From NCBI GenBank assembly GCA_003445715.1, contig DMCS01000045.1, positions 1 through 6,596 of the forward strand: a stretch of DNA of 6,596 bases, in the 5' to 3' direction. Positions 1 to 5,973 of this stretch are shown in pieces. Source of the DNA: Candidatus Mesolinea sp. GTDB lineage: Bacteria > Chloroflexota > Anaerolineae > Anaerolineales > Anaerolineaceae. A program made the position numbers and the translations under genes. The notes below the pieces were generated by a model. The model made no database searches, was not told the origin of the DNA, and was given only the letters and a program-made list of their open reading frames with translations. Positions within the stretch are counted from its first letter, which is position 1. Every line of letters begins with the position of its first letter.

Positions 1-509
1 CGCGTATTGAGAATAGGAATATCGAATGATTTACCGTTATAGGTTACAACTGCTGCCATGCCGTCACAAAATTTTTCCAAGCCGGCGAGCAATGCAGCTT
101 CTTCAGCTGGGTTGCGCAAGAAGAACTGTTCCATGGCTAAACGTTCTCCCTGGAAACGCGCCACACCCACCATAAAAGCCATCGTTCCGGTACCTCCGGA
201 AAGGCCGGTGGTTTCAGTATCCAAAAAGATAAATTGATCGAGGTTTTTTTGTTCTAATTCGGGGACGCGCGACCAGCGGGCTAATCCGTAAATCGGATGT
301 TGGGGAAGAACGGGCTGCCTGCCATGCAGATAATCTTGGGGGTAGGAATGCCCCAAGGAGAACAAGCTGCCAAAGTTGGTCTGGATTTCTCGCCCAGGAA
401 TCACGGTTTCAATGGGGCGGCGCAGCTGCTTGGGGCTTTCGAGAGGCTTTTGCACGCCAATCTGTATGCCCATGCGACGTAATTTTTCACTGAGCGATTC
501 GAAATCCAT
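1..509 (-). CDS. mrfB: MrfB/YprB-type DnaQ-like 3'-5' exonuclease, N-terminal part (cut by window edge)
   Basis: This is the N-terminal 169 residues of an RNase H-fold exonuclease; the rest lies beyond the left edge. A non-conserved lead of about 90 residues precedes the exonuclease motif I, FLDTETTGLSGGTGT, with the metal-binding pair D97 and E99. Motif II, TYNGKSFDIPIL, follows with N158 and D163. The wording of both motifs matches the YprB/MrfB family rather than generic DnaQ. Motif III and the C-terminal TPR-like part known in the B. subtilis protein (about 400 residues in total) are not visible. In B. subtilis MrfB works with the helicase MrfA to remove mitomycin-damaged DNA. Here the ATG lies one base after the MrfA stop (TGA-A-ATG), so translation is probably coupled. 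A GAGGG inside the end of mrfA, 11 nt upstream, may serve as ribosome binding site. The family is near certain; the exact substrate is inferred. Confidence 0.9.
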   Translation of the reverse strand, partial: MDFESLSEKLRRMGIQIGVQKPLESPKQLRRPIETVIPGREIQTNFGSLFSLGHSYPQDYLHGRQPVLPQHPIYGLARWSRVPELEQKNLDQFIFLDTETTGLSGGTGTMAFMVGVARFQGERLAMEQFFLRNPAEEAALLAGLEKFCDGMAAVVTYNGKSFDIPILNT

Positions 510-510
510 T

Positions 511-3000
511 TCAGACCAATCCCTCGAGCAAGGCTAAGGCTTCTTTTTTACCACCGTGTCCTTCCTCGCCAATCGGACCGACACAAGCCGGGCAGCCGTC
601 TTGGCAAGGGCATTCAGCGACCATTTCGATGGCACGGCTAATCCATAGTGCATGCTGCTCATAGAGGTGCTCTGAAAGCCCCAATCCGCCTGGGATGCTG
701 TCGTATATCAGGATGGCAGGCTTGCCTTCAGCTAGCACTGAACGCGGCTCGGAGAGCATGCCCAAATCCTCTCGGTCGCACATTACCATGAGCGGTGCCA
801 GGTTGCCCAGCGCATAGGCAGCGCCCGCTAATCCGCTGCGCAAGCGCACGTTTTGCTCCGCCAGGTGGTGGCAGGCCGGGCAGAGTGTCACCAGGTTTGA
901 AGGCCGGTTCGCTAATTCCAAGTTTTCGAACGTCTTAAAGGGTTGGATATGATGTACGTGCAGCGTGCTTTCATCGCCGCTTGTGCCGCAAGCGCGGCAG
1001 CGATACCCATCGCGCATCAAAATCTGACGCTTGAGAGCCGCCCAGCCGGACCCGTAGTTGTTCGCTCCCGCTGTCCAAAGGTTTTCTGCGCGCAGTGTAT
1101 CAACCAGAGCGGGTTCCAGCGCCAGCCAGCAGCCTTTGGTTTCCAAAAAGCTTGGCGGTAAGTGCACCTCACCATGCCCGATGGTTTCGCCTGTCTGCCA
1201 ACGCACTTTGCGGTAGCCGCTCACTTCCTGCCTTAGGTTTAGATCGCCAAAGGTCTTGCTATAGCGGGAATAGACTTCCTGCTGCCTCGGGTTGAAAGCT
1301 TCGATAGTCGTATTGCGCTCGGGAATGGTGTAATAATCATAGTCCACCGGGACCAAATCGCAGAGTCCGTGCTCGAGGTCCAGGCTCTTGACCTCGTAAG
1401 ACTCCGCCTCATGCAAGTAGATGGCTTCTGGATGCACGAGCCAGGCAGCGCTGGCAGCGTCGATTTCGCCAATAAGCTGCGACTGAGCGCCATTATCTAC
1501 CTTTAAGGAGATGATGCTGGAAGTTGTGCTGCGCAGTGAGATGTTCCCCGCTGCGTATTGATCGGCAATCCAATAGTATTTCCCGTCTTGCGCGTGCAGC
1601 CAGCCAGCCTCCACCATCACTTCCAGATAAGCCTTGAGCAGGTTCTCCGGCAGGCTGCCGTAGTGATCTTGAGCGCTGAATGGCAGCTCAAAAGCGGCAC
1701 ATTGCAGGTGCTGCAGCAAGATCGAGGCGTTATTGGGGTCAATTAGCGCATTTTCAGGCGATTTTTCAGTCAAATATTCGGGGTGGTTGGCTAAATACTG
1801 GTCCATCGCCTCCGAAGAGGCGATCAACATCGCTAAGGAAGCTTGCTGCTTGCGGCCGGCGCGCCCAGCCCGCTGGCGCGTTGTGGCAATTGAGCCAGGG
1901 TAACCCACCATGATAACGGACTCTAAATCGCCGATATCGATGCCCAGTTCCAGCGCCGAGGTTGCCACGACTGTCTTTATACTGCCCGTCTTGAAGCCAG
2001 TTTCAATTTCGCGGCGGTCATTTTTAAGGTATCCGCTGCGATAACCGCGGATTTTTGCCCGCCATTCAGTCGGCATCGTATCATAAAGATAAGTCAGGAT
2101 CATTTCAACGCTGCGGCGTGTGCGTGCGAAGATGAGCGTCTGGTGGCCATCCAGCATCATACGGCGGGCAAAGTGGATGCCGGTTTGAATGCTGCTGGTG
2201 CGTAAGCCTAACTGCTCATCATAGAGGGGCGGGTTATAAATGAGAAAATGGCGTTTACCATGGGGTGAACCGTCTTGCTCGACGAGAGCAACCGGGCTTT
2301 CGATGAGTTTGGTAGCTAATTCGACCGGATTGCCGATAGTGGCAGAAGTCAGGATAAATTGTAGGTAGGCGCCATAAAAAGCAGCGATGCGCTTGAGCCG
2401 GCGGATAACATTGGCAACATGTGAGCCAAAAACGCCGCGGTAAGTGTGCATTTCATCAATGACCACGTAGCGCAGCCCACGGAAGAACTGATGCCAGAGC
2501 GTGTGATGCGGCAGGATGCCTTGATGCAGCATATCTGGGTTCGTGATGAGAATCGCGGCGTGCTTGCGAATCTCGCTACGCTGATGCGTGGGCGTATCGC
2601 CATCGTAAATGATAGCTTTTACTGTAGGATTCAAAGCCCTCACGTTCTTGAGCTGGTCCTGAGCCAGCGCTTTGGTGGGGAAGAGATATAGCGCCTGCGC
2701 AGAGGGTTCTTGCAGCAAGGCTTGCAAGACTGGCAGGTTATAGCACAGCGTCTTGCCACTTGCCGTGCCTGTGGCGATGACCACATGTTTGCCAGCTTCA
2801 ATGAGGCGATAAGCTTCGGCTTGATGGCTGTAAAGCTGCTGAACTCCTTGCACTTCCAGATTTTGGATAAGTTTGGTGGGCAAGCCTGGCGGAAACGGAG
2901 CGAAATCCGCAGCTTTGGAAGGGGTCACGTTCCAACAGGTGGTATTACGGGTAAATTCCGCGTCTTCTTGCCAGGCGAGCAGCAGGTCATCGATTTCCAT
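511..3000 (-). CDS. mrfA: MrfA/YprA-family DEXH-box DNA repair helicase with embedded HNH nuclease domain
   Basis: An 829-residue superfamily 2 helicase. Visible motifs are Walker A ATGTASGKT (76-84), Ia FPTKALAQDQ (107-116), II DEMH (182-185, usually DELH), the family signature HTYRGVFGSHVANVIRRLKR just after it, III TSAT (218-221), IV FARTRRSVE (291-299), V ATSALELGIDIG (346-357) and VI QRAGRAGR (376-383). After residue 400 come the MrfA-specific segments VDYDYYTIPER, GEVHLPP and LAPLMVMCDREDLG, then the C-terminal metal-binding Cys set C797, C799, C803 and C806 with B. subtilis-like spacing. The B. subtilis protein is about 750 residues; the excess is explained by an HNH domain at about 655-712. 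In B. subtilis MrfA acts with MrfB in UvrABC-independent repair of mitomycin adducts. The start follows the upstream SDR by 14 nt. No Shine-Dalgarno sequence is visible, so coupling or weak initiation is likely. MrfB follows after 1 nt. Confidence 0.95.
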   Translation of the reverse strand: MEIDDLLLAWQEDAEFTRNTTCWNVTPSKAADFAPFPPGLPTKLIQNLEVQGVQQLYSHQAEAYRLIEAGKHVVIATGTASGKTLCYNLPVLQALLQEPSAQALYLFPTKALAQDQLKNVRALNPTVKAIIYDGDTPTHQRSEIRKHAAILITNPDMLHQGILPHHTLWHQFFRGLRYVVIDEMHTYRGVFGSHVANVIRRLKRIAAFYGAYLQFILTSATIGNPVELATKLIESPVALVEQDGSPHGKRHFLIYNPPLYDEQLGLRTSSIQTGIHFARRMMLDGHQTLIFARTRRSVEMILTYLYDTMPTEWRAKIRGYRSGYLKNDRREIETGFKTGSIKTVVATSALELGIDIGDLESVIMVGYPGSIATTRQRAGRAGRKQQASLAMLIASSEAMDQYLANHPEYLTEKSPENALIDPNNASILLQHLQCAAFELPFSAQDHYGSLPENLLKAYLEVMVEAGWLHAQDGKYYWIADQYAAGNISLRSTTSSIISLKVDNGAQSQLIGEIDAASAAWLVHPEAIYLHEAESYEVKSLDLEHGLCDLVPVDYDYYTIPERNTTIEAFNPRQQEVYSRYSKTFGDLNLRQEVSGYRKVRWQTGETIGHGEVHLPPSFLETKGCWLALEPALVDTLRAENLWTAGANNYGSGWAALKRQILMRDGYRCRACGTSGDESTLHVHHIQPFKTFENLELANRPSNLVTLCPACHHLAEQNVRLRSGLAGAAYALGNLAPLMVMCDREDLGMLSEPRSVLAEGKPAILIYDSIPGGLGLSEHLYEQHALWISRAIEMVAECPCQDGCPACVGPIGEEGHGGKKEALALLEGLV
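865..1038 (-). other. HNH endonuclease domain inserted in the MrfA C-terminal region
   Basis: Residues 655-712 of the helicase read as a full HNH nuclease core. There is a leading helix LKRQILMRDGYRC, a first zinc knuckle C668xxC671, the HVHHI strand (H681, H683, H684), a loop, then NLVTLCPACHH with N702, the second knuckle C707xxC710, and H711. All four cysteines, the catalytic-type histidine pair, the Asn and the last His are present, so it looks active rather than degenerate. Immediately after it (from about 720) the sequence returns to ordinary MrfA with GLAGAAYALGNLAPLMVMCD, so the domain is an in-frame insertion, not a terminal fusion. From memory, similar inserts occur in other Chloroflexota helicases of this family; I cannot verify that here. 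Confidence 0.9.
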
Positions 3001-3014
3001 ATTGTGTGTAATTG

Positions 3015-3872
3015 CTATTTGTTCGCTGCTTTCTCTTGTTTTTCATGTGTGGCTTTCTTCTTCATGGCGTTACGAACAAGCATATCCATGATGGGGAAGA
3101 TCCCGCCGCCTAAGCGCGTTGCCGCAAAGAAAAGCAATTTTGCCTCTCCCCCAGGGATGATGTTAATCTTGTCCTTACGGATTGCTTTGATGACGTCGGC
3201 GGCAACCTTATCTGCTGGTAGAGGATGATCAGAGCCAGCGATGACGCGCGTTTCAAAAGGTTTGAATTGATCTTCCCAAGCTAATTGCGGAGTGTCCGTA
3301 TCCGGCGGATAGACAACCGAGACCAAGATGCCTTTAGGCTTCATCTCACTGCGCAAAGCTTCAGAATAGCCGCGCACGGCAAACTTAGAACCGGAATAAG
3401 CGGTATATCCAAAAACGCCGATAACGCCAGCTAAGGAAGAAAAATTTACAATATGTCCACTACCGCGCGCAATCAGGTCCGGCAAAAGGATTTGGCAGAC
3501 GTTAACCGTCCCAAAGTAGTTGATGTCCATGGTCCAATGGAAAATTTGGGGTTCCAAAGTTTCGGCGTAGCCCGGGCGTGAAACGCCAGCACAATTGATA
3601 ATCAGGTCTGGCAAGCCGTATTCTGCTTTGAGCTGGGTCAGAGCCTGGCGTAAGGCAGGCTCATCGGTGACGTCCGCTGAAAGCGCAGCGAGCTTTTGGG
3701 TTGGGCTGTGGCGTTGCTGTTCGATCTTAGCTACTGCTGCATCCAAGCGCTGCTGGTCGCGCGCCAGGATCACGACAGAAGCGCCCTGGGCAAACAGCTG
3801 CTGGGCGATGGCTAAGCCGATGCCGCTCGAGCCGCCGGTGATAAGGACGAGCTTACCGTTAATTTCTTTCAT
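3015..3872 (-). CDS. Classical SDR oxidoreductase, 3-ketosphinganine (3-ketodihydrosphingosine) reductase-like
   Basis: A 285-residue short-chain dehydrogenase/reductase. The cofactor loop is TGGSSGIG (12-19); INCAG (92-96) and N118 in DINYFG follow. The catalytic set is S146, Y159 and K163 (YSGSK). VVYPPDTDTPQL (186-197) is typical of the KDSR-like subgroup, which reduces 3-ketosphinganine with NADPH in eukaryotic sphingolipid synthesis. The C-terminal third has a hydrophobic stretch (LLFFAATRLGGGIFPIMDML, 246-265) that could touch membrane, and a lysine-rich tail. I chose the ATG at 3872, two bases after the FmdB stop and 7 nt after a GGGA. A TTG at 3896 in the same frame would overlap the upstream gene and adds eight residues before the first SDR strand. 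The real substrate in this organism is unknown; many bacterial members are annotated only as SDR oxidoreductase. Confidence 0.85.
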   Translation of the reverse strand: MKEINGKLVLITGGSSGIGLAIAQQLFAQGASVVILARDQQRLDAAVAKIEQQRHSPTQKLAALSADVTDEPALRQALTQLKAEYGLPDLIINCAGVSRPGYAETLEPQIFHWTMDINYFGTVNVCQILLPDLIARGSGHIVNFSSLAGVIGVFGYTAYSGSKFAVRGYSEALRSEMKPKGILVSVVYPPDTDTPQLAWEDQFKPFETRVIAGSDHPLPADKVAADVIKAIRKDKINIIPGGEAKLLFFAATRLGGGIFPIMDMLVRNAMKKKATHEKQEKAANK

Positions 3873-3874
3873 GC

Positions 3875-4099
3875 TCACATCCCACAGGTGCTGCAATTAG
3901 AGCTGCTGCAACTGGAACAGGATCCTGAAGAACCTGCAACGGTCTTTCCACCGCTGAAGGCATTTACCACTGAGATCAGGCGCCGCACTTCTAAGCTAGC
4001 GCATTTGGGGCAGCTGGTTTTTTCATTGGCTGCGCTCATCGGTTTAATCTGCTCAAATCGATTTCCACAATCTTTACAGAGATATTCATAAATTGGCAT
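3875..4099 (-). CDS. FmdB-type zinc-ribbon protein (CxxC_CxxC_SSSS family)
   Basis: A 74-residue protein beginning MPIYEYLCKDCG, the hallmark start of the FmdB regulatory zinc-ribbon family. C8/C11 and C30/C33 form the expected four-Cys zinc site, with the usual FEQIKPMS segment between them. The C-terminus is a short Ser/Gly/Cys tail with two more pairs, C61/C64 and C69/C72, which could bind a second metal; Cys/Ser-rich tails are common in this family. FmdB was named for a proposed role in regulating formamidase in Methylophilus, but most members have no proven function. A GAGG lies 4 nt before the ATG. The stop TGA is two bases before the ATG of the next SDR, so the two are probably co-translated. 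Confidence 0.9.
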   Translation of the reverse strand: MPIYEYLCKDCGNRFEQIKPMSAANEKTSCPKCASLEVRRLISVVNAFSGGKTVAGSSGSCSSCSSSNCSTCGM

Positions 4100-4140
4100 T
4101 TTTCCTCACGTTAATCGCAGGCATACTCTGCATAGGTACA

Positions 4141-5190
4141 TCAAGACTTAGCGATATCTATCGTTTCTGGTTTAGGTGTGTAGCGCTCCCTAATCTTAGG
4201 GATGAGATAGCCCTGAAACGCACGCTCCAGATCATAATCTGGCTGCCAACCCCAGTCCGCACGGGCAGCGCTATCATCTACATCCTCAGGCCAGGTATCC
4301 ACGATTTTTTGTCGGCGACGGTCAGGTTCAAAAGTGATCTGAGCTAGTGGAAAAGCTTGCACCACAATCTCATAAATTTGCTGGGCGCTGAGGCTAAAAC
4401 TAGTCACGTTATACACTTGCTGTGAAATCTTACTCACATCAGCTTCTTCAAGCTTTACCAACGCTTTGATGGCATCAGGCATCACCATAAAAGGTAAAAT
4501 AGTATCTGGGCGCACAAAACAGCTATAAGGGATGCCCTGCGCGGCAGCGTGCAGCATCTCAGGCCCGTAGTCACTCGTGCCGCCGGTGGGGATCGTTTCA
4601 GCGCTGATTAGTCCCGGGAAGCGCAGGCAGCGAAAGTCGACCGTCGGTTCTGTGCTGGCGTCGGCTGCCAGCTGGCGGTAATGCTTGCTGTAATAACGCC
4701 CTAAGCTTTCGCAATAGAGCTTATTGCAGCCATACATTGTGGTGGGATAGGTATAATCTCCTTCTTTTACCTTGCCAACGCGCCGCTTTACTTCTAGCGA
4801 GGGCAGACCATATACAGCAATGGAGCTTGGATAGATAAACTTAACCGACTGCCCTTGCCATTGGGATTGCTCTACGGCTAAGCGCAGCAGGTTTAAGGTG
4901 CCTTCTACGTTGATGCGATGGGCGGTTTCTGGATTATATTCTGCTTTGGTGGAAAGGATGGAAGCAAGATGGTAAATGGTGCGGATCTGGTGCTCCACCA
5001 CCAGCCTGCCAAGCAGGATTTGATCGAGCACATCACCCACAATCCACTTGGCAACAAGCGGACGTAAGGCTTTGTCTAATGGGTTCACGTCTAGTGTAAC
5101 AATCGGGCAATCTTGCTCGGCTAAATAGCGAATAAGCCCGTGCCCAATCTCGCCACTGGCTCCAGTAATTAACACAACCTGCTCACGCAT
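4141..5190 (-). CDS. Extended SDR, L-threonine 3-dehydrogenase-like (epimerase fold)
   Basis: A 349-residue NAD-dependent epimerase/dehydratase-fold protein. The Rossmann loop is GASGEIG (10-16), D34 at the end of the second strand suggests NAD preference, and the catalytic set is S123 (in SSIAVYG), Y153 and K157 (YGCNK). The segment RFPGLISAETIPTGGTSDYG (190-209), followed by FVRPDTILPFMVMPDAI (225-241), matches the SDR-type L-threonine dehydrogenases. Those enzymes oxidise L-threonine to 2-amino-3-oxobutyrate with NAD+, which glycine C-acetyltransferase (Kbl) then splits to glycine and acetyl-CoA. No kbl gene is in the window. At 349 residues it is longer than the usual 310-320; part of the excess is a loop around 174-184 and a C-terminal tail. 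Strong ribosome binding site upstream. Another sugar-nucleotide epimerase activity remains possible. Confidence 0.8.
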   Translation of the reverse strand: MREQVVLITGASGEIGHGLIRYLAEQDCPIVTLDVNPLDKALRPLVAKWIVGDVLDQILLGRLVVEHQIRTIYHLASILSTKAEYNPETAHRINVEGTLNLLRLAVEQSQWQGQSVKFIYPSSIAVYGLPSLEVKRRVGKVKEGDYTYPTTMYGCNKLYCESLGRYYSKHYRQLAADASTEPTVDFRCLRFPGLISAETIPTGGTSDYGPEMLHAAAQGIPYSCFVRPDTILPFMVMPDAIKALVKLEEADVSKISQQVYNVTSFSLSAQQIYEIVVQAFPLAQITFEPDRRRQKIVDTWPEDVDDSAARADWGWQPDYDLERAFQGYLIPKIRERYTPKPETIDIAKS

Positions 5191-5197
5191 ATCATCT

Positions 5198-5203
5198 CTC
5201 CTT
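5198..5203 (-). promoter_or_regulatory. Ribosome binding site of the threonine dehydrogenase-like gene
   Basis: On the minus strand AAGGAG lies 7 nt before the ATG at 5190, the best Shine-Dalgarno in the window. It sits in the 17-nt gap after the phosphatase stop. It fixes that start and contrasts with the weak or absent sites before mrfA and the phosphatase. Confidence 0.8.
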
Positions 5204-5207
5204 TTAG

Positions 5208-5903
5208 TTAAACGGGTAAAACCATGGATATCCTACGAATGGGTTTTCCCTGTCTGCGGTTCACACGGATTACAACAACGGTCATATCATCATGGGGATT
5301 CCCCAAATCGAGTCCTACTGCCTGGTTGAGTAGCTGATCAGCTAATTGCTGCACGGATAGATCAGGCTCATCGAGTATCGTTTCCATGAGGTCGCCCCAC
5401 TGTAATGGCTGACCGAAATCAGCTCCGGCGGTCGCGATCCCATCTGAAAACATCACGATCGTAAAGTTATTTTCAATCGGGAATTGATAGATAGTAGGTT
5501 TCAAGGGGTCTAAAACTTCGCTTTCATTGTAGCTAATTAGGTTATCCTGATCATTACGCAGGAGGAATACTGGTACTAGGTTATTTTTGGTGAGGAGAAT
5601 CGTACTTGTTTCCAAGTCGCAAGAAAGGATATTTAAGCTGAGTTCTGCCTCGCCCCGGTGTTCGGCTTTAAGTGCGGAAAGCACCGCCCGCGAAGCAGCC
5701 CCATCGTGAATACCTTCGAAAATTAATGAAAGGACGCGATGAACAGCTTTACGCGAAATTTCTTTAGACCGTTGACCGTTAAGCTTGCCTTCACCCAGAA
5801 TGACGGAGATACCGCCTTGCGGGCGTTCAATGACTTCGACTTGATCACCTTGTTCCCCAGAATAAAAGCGGTCAACCTTAGCAACTGCAATTTGAATTTC
5901 CAT
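5208..5903 (-). CDS. SpoIIE/PP2C-family protein phosphatase with variant metal residue
   Basis: A 231-residue single-domain phosphatase of the PP2C/SpoIIE fold, cytoplasmic, with no signal peptide or membrane helix. The order of motifs is GDQVEVIERPQGGISVIL (19-36), LGEGKLNGQRSKEIS (36-50), LSLNILSCDLETSTILLTKNN (88-108), MFSDGIATAG (151-160, D154) and HDDMTVVVIRV (204-214, D205 and D206). These are the positions where the family binds two Mn/Mg ions. In the second motif the usual Asp-Gly is E38-G39, a conservative change that may alter metal affinity. Such enzymes dephosphorylate Ser/Thr, for example on anti-sigma antagonists, but no kinase or antagonist gene is adjacent and the partner is unknown. 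It is the first gene of the leftward run. No Shine-Dalgarno is seen before its ATG; a TAAAAT ends 6 nt upstream, which would suit a leaderless start. Confidence 0.85.
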   Translation of the reverse strand: MEIQIAVAKVDRFYSGEQGDQVEVIERPQGGISVILGEGKLNGQRSKEISRKAVHRVLSLIFEGIHDGAASRAVLSALKAEHRGEAELSLNILSCDLETSTILLTKNNLVPVFLLRNDQDNLISYNESEVLDPLKPTIYQFPIENNFTIVMFSDGIATAGADFGQPLQWGDLMETILDEPDLSVQQLADQLLNQAVGLDLGNPHDDMTVVVIRVNRRQGKPIRRISMVLPV

Positions 5904-5909
5904 AAGGCT

Positions 5910-5955
5910 ATTTTAATGCATTAATGCTTAGTAAGAGTGATGAATACAGGTACAA
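5910..5955 (-). promoter_or_regulatory. Possible promoter region for the six-gene leftward run
   Basis: Two weak options exist on the minus strand. One is TTGTAC (5955-5950), 16 nt, then TACTAA (5933-5928). The other is a -10-like TAAAAT (5915-5910, five of six to consensus) placed so that transcription could start at the ATG itself, but with no good -35. The missing Shine-Dalgarno before the phosphatase favours the leaderless reading slightly. Both are eye-matched and could be chance in AT-rich DNA. Confidence 0.3.
5913..5927. repeat. TTAATGC tandem repeat and overlapping palindromes in the divergent promoter region
   Basis: TTAATGC occurs at 5913-5919 and again at 5921-5927, one base apart. 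The arrangement creates two overlapping perfect palindromes, TTAATGCATTAA (5913-5924) and GCATTAATGC (5918-5927). It lies between the divergent phosphatase and lipoprotein genes, where an operator would be expected. Function is inference only. Confidence 0.4.
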
Positions 5956-5956
5956 T
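5928..5956 (+). promoter_or_regulatory. Candidate promoter of the lipoprotein gene
   Basis: TACAAT at 5951-5956 is a good -10 match (five of six), with a poor -35 candidate TTAGTA at 5928-5933 and 17 nt between. Transcription would start near 5963, leaving a leader of about 11 nt. The only ribosome-binding candidate is AGGA at 5961-5964, 9 nt before the ATG, which would fall at or across the predicted start. Confidence 0.4.
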
Positions 5957-5973
5957 TGTCAGGATTTCTAACT

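Noticed and set aside
865..1038. HNH segment as a separate homing endonuclease, intein or inserted gene
   Set aside because: It is in frame, lacks intein splice motifs and its own start or stop, is only about 58 residues, and helicase sequence resumes directly after it.
1239..1493. Minus-strand 84-codon frame inside mrfA
   Set aside because: It is a different frame of the helicase region, where the main frame reads conserved MrfA segments.
2710..3228. Plus-strand open frame of 172 codons across the helicase and SDR junction
   Set aside because: It lies antisense to two strongly supported genes, has low-complexity composition and no recognisable domain; it is a shadow frame.
3873..3896. TTG start for the KDSR-like SDR, giving eight extra residues and overlap with the FmdB gene
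   Set aside because: The ATG at 3872 has a spaced GGGA upstream, begins right at the normal SDR N-terminus and sits neatly two bases after the FmdB stop.
4100..4140. Possible terminator between the dehydrogenase and the FmdB gene (GCAG...CTGC)
   Set aside because: The stem is only four base pairs and no T-run follows on the minus strand, so it does not support ending the transcript.
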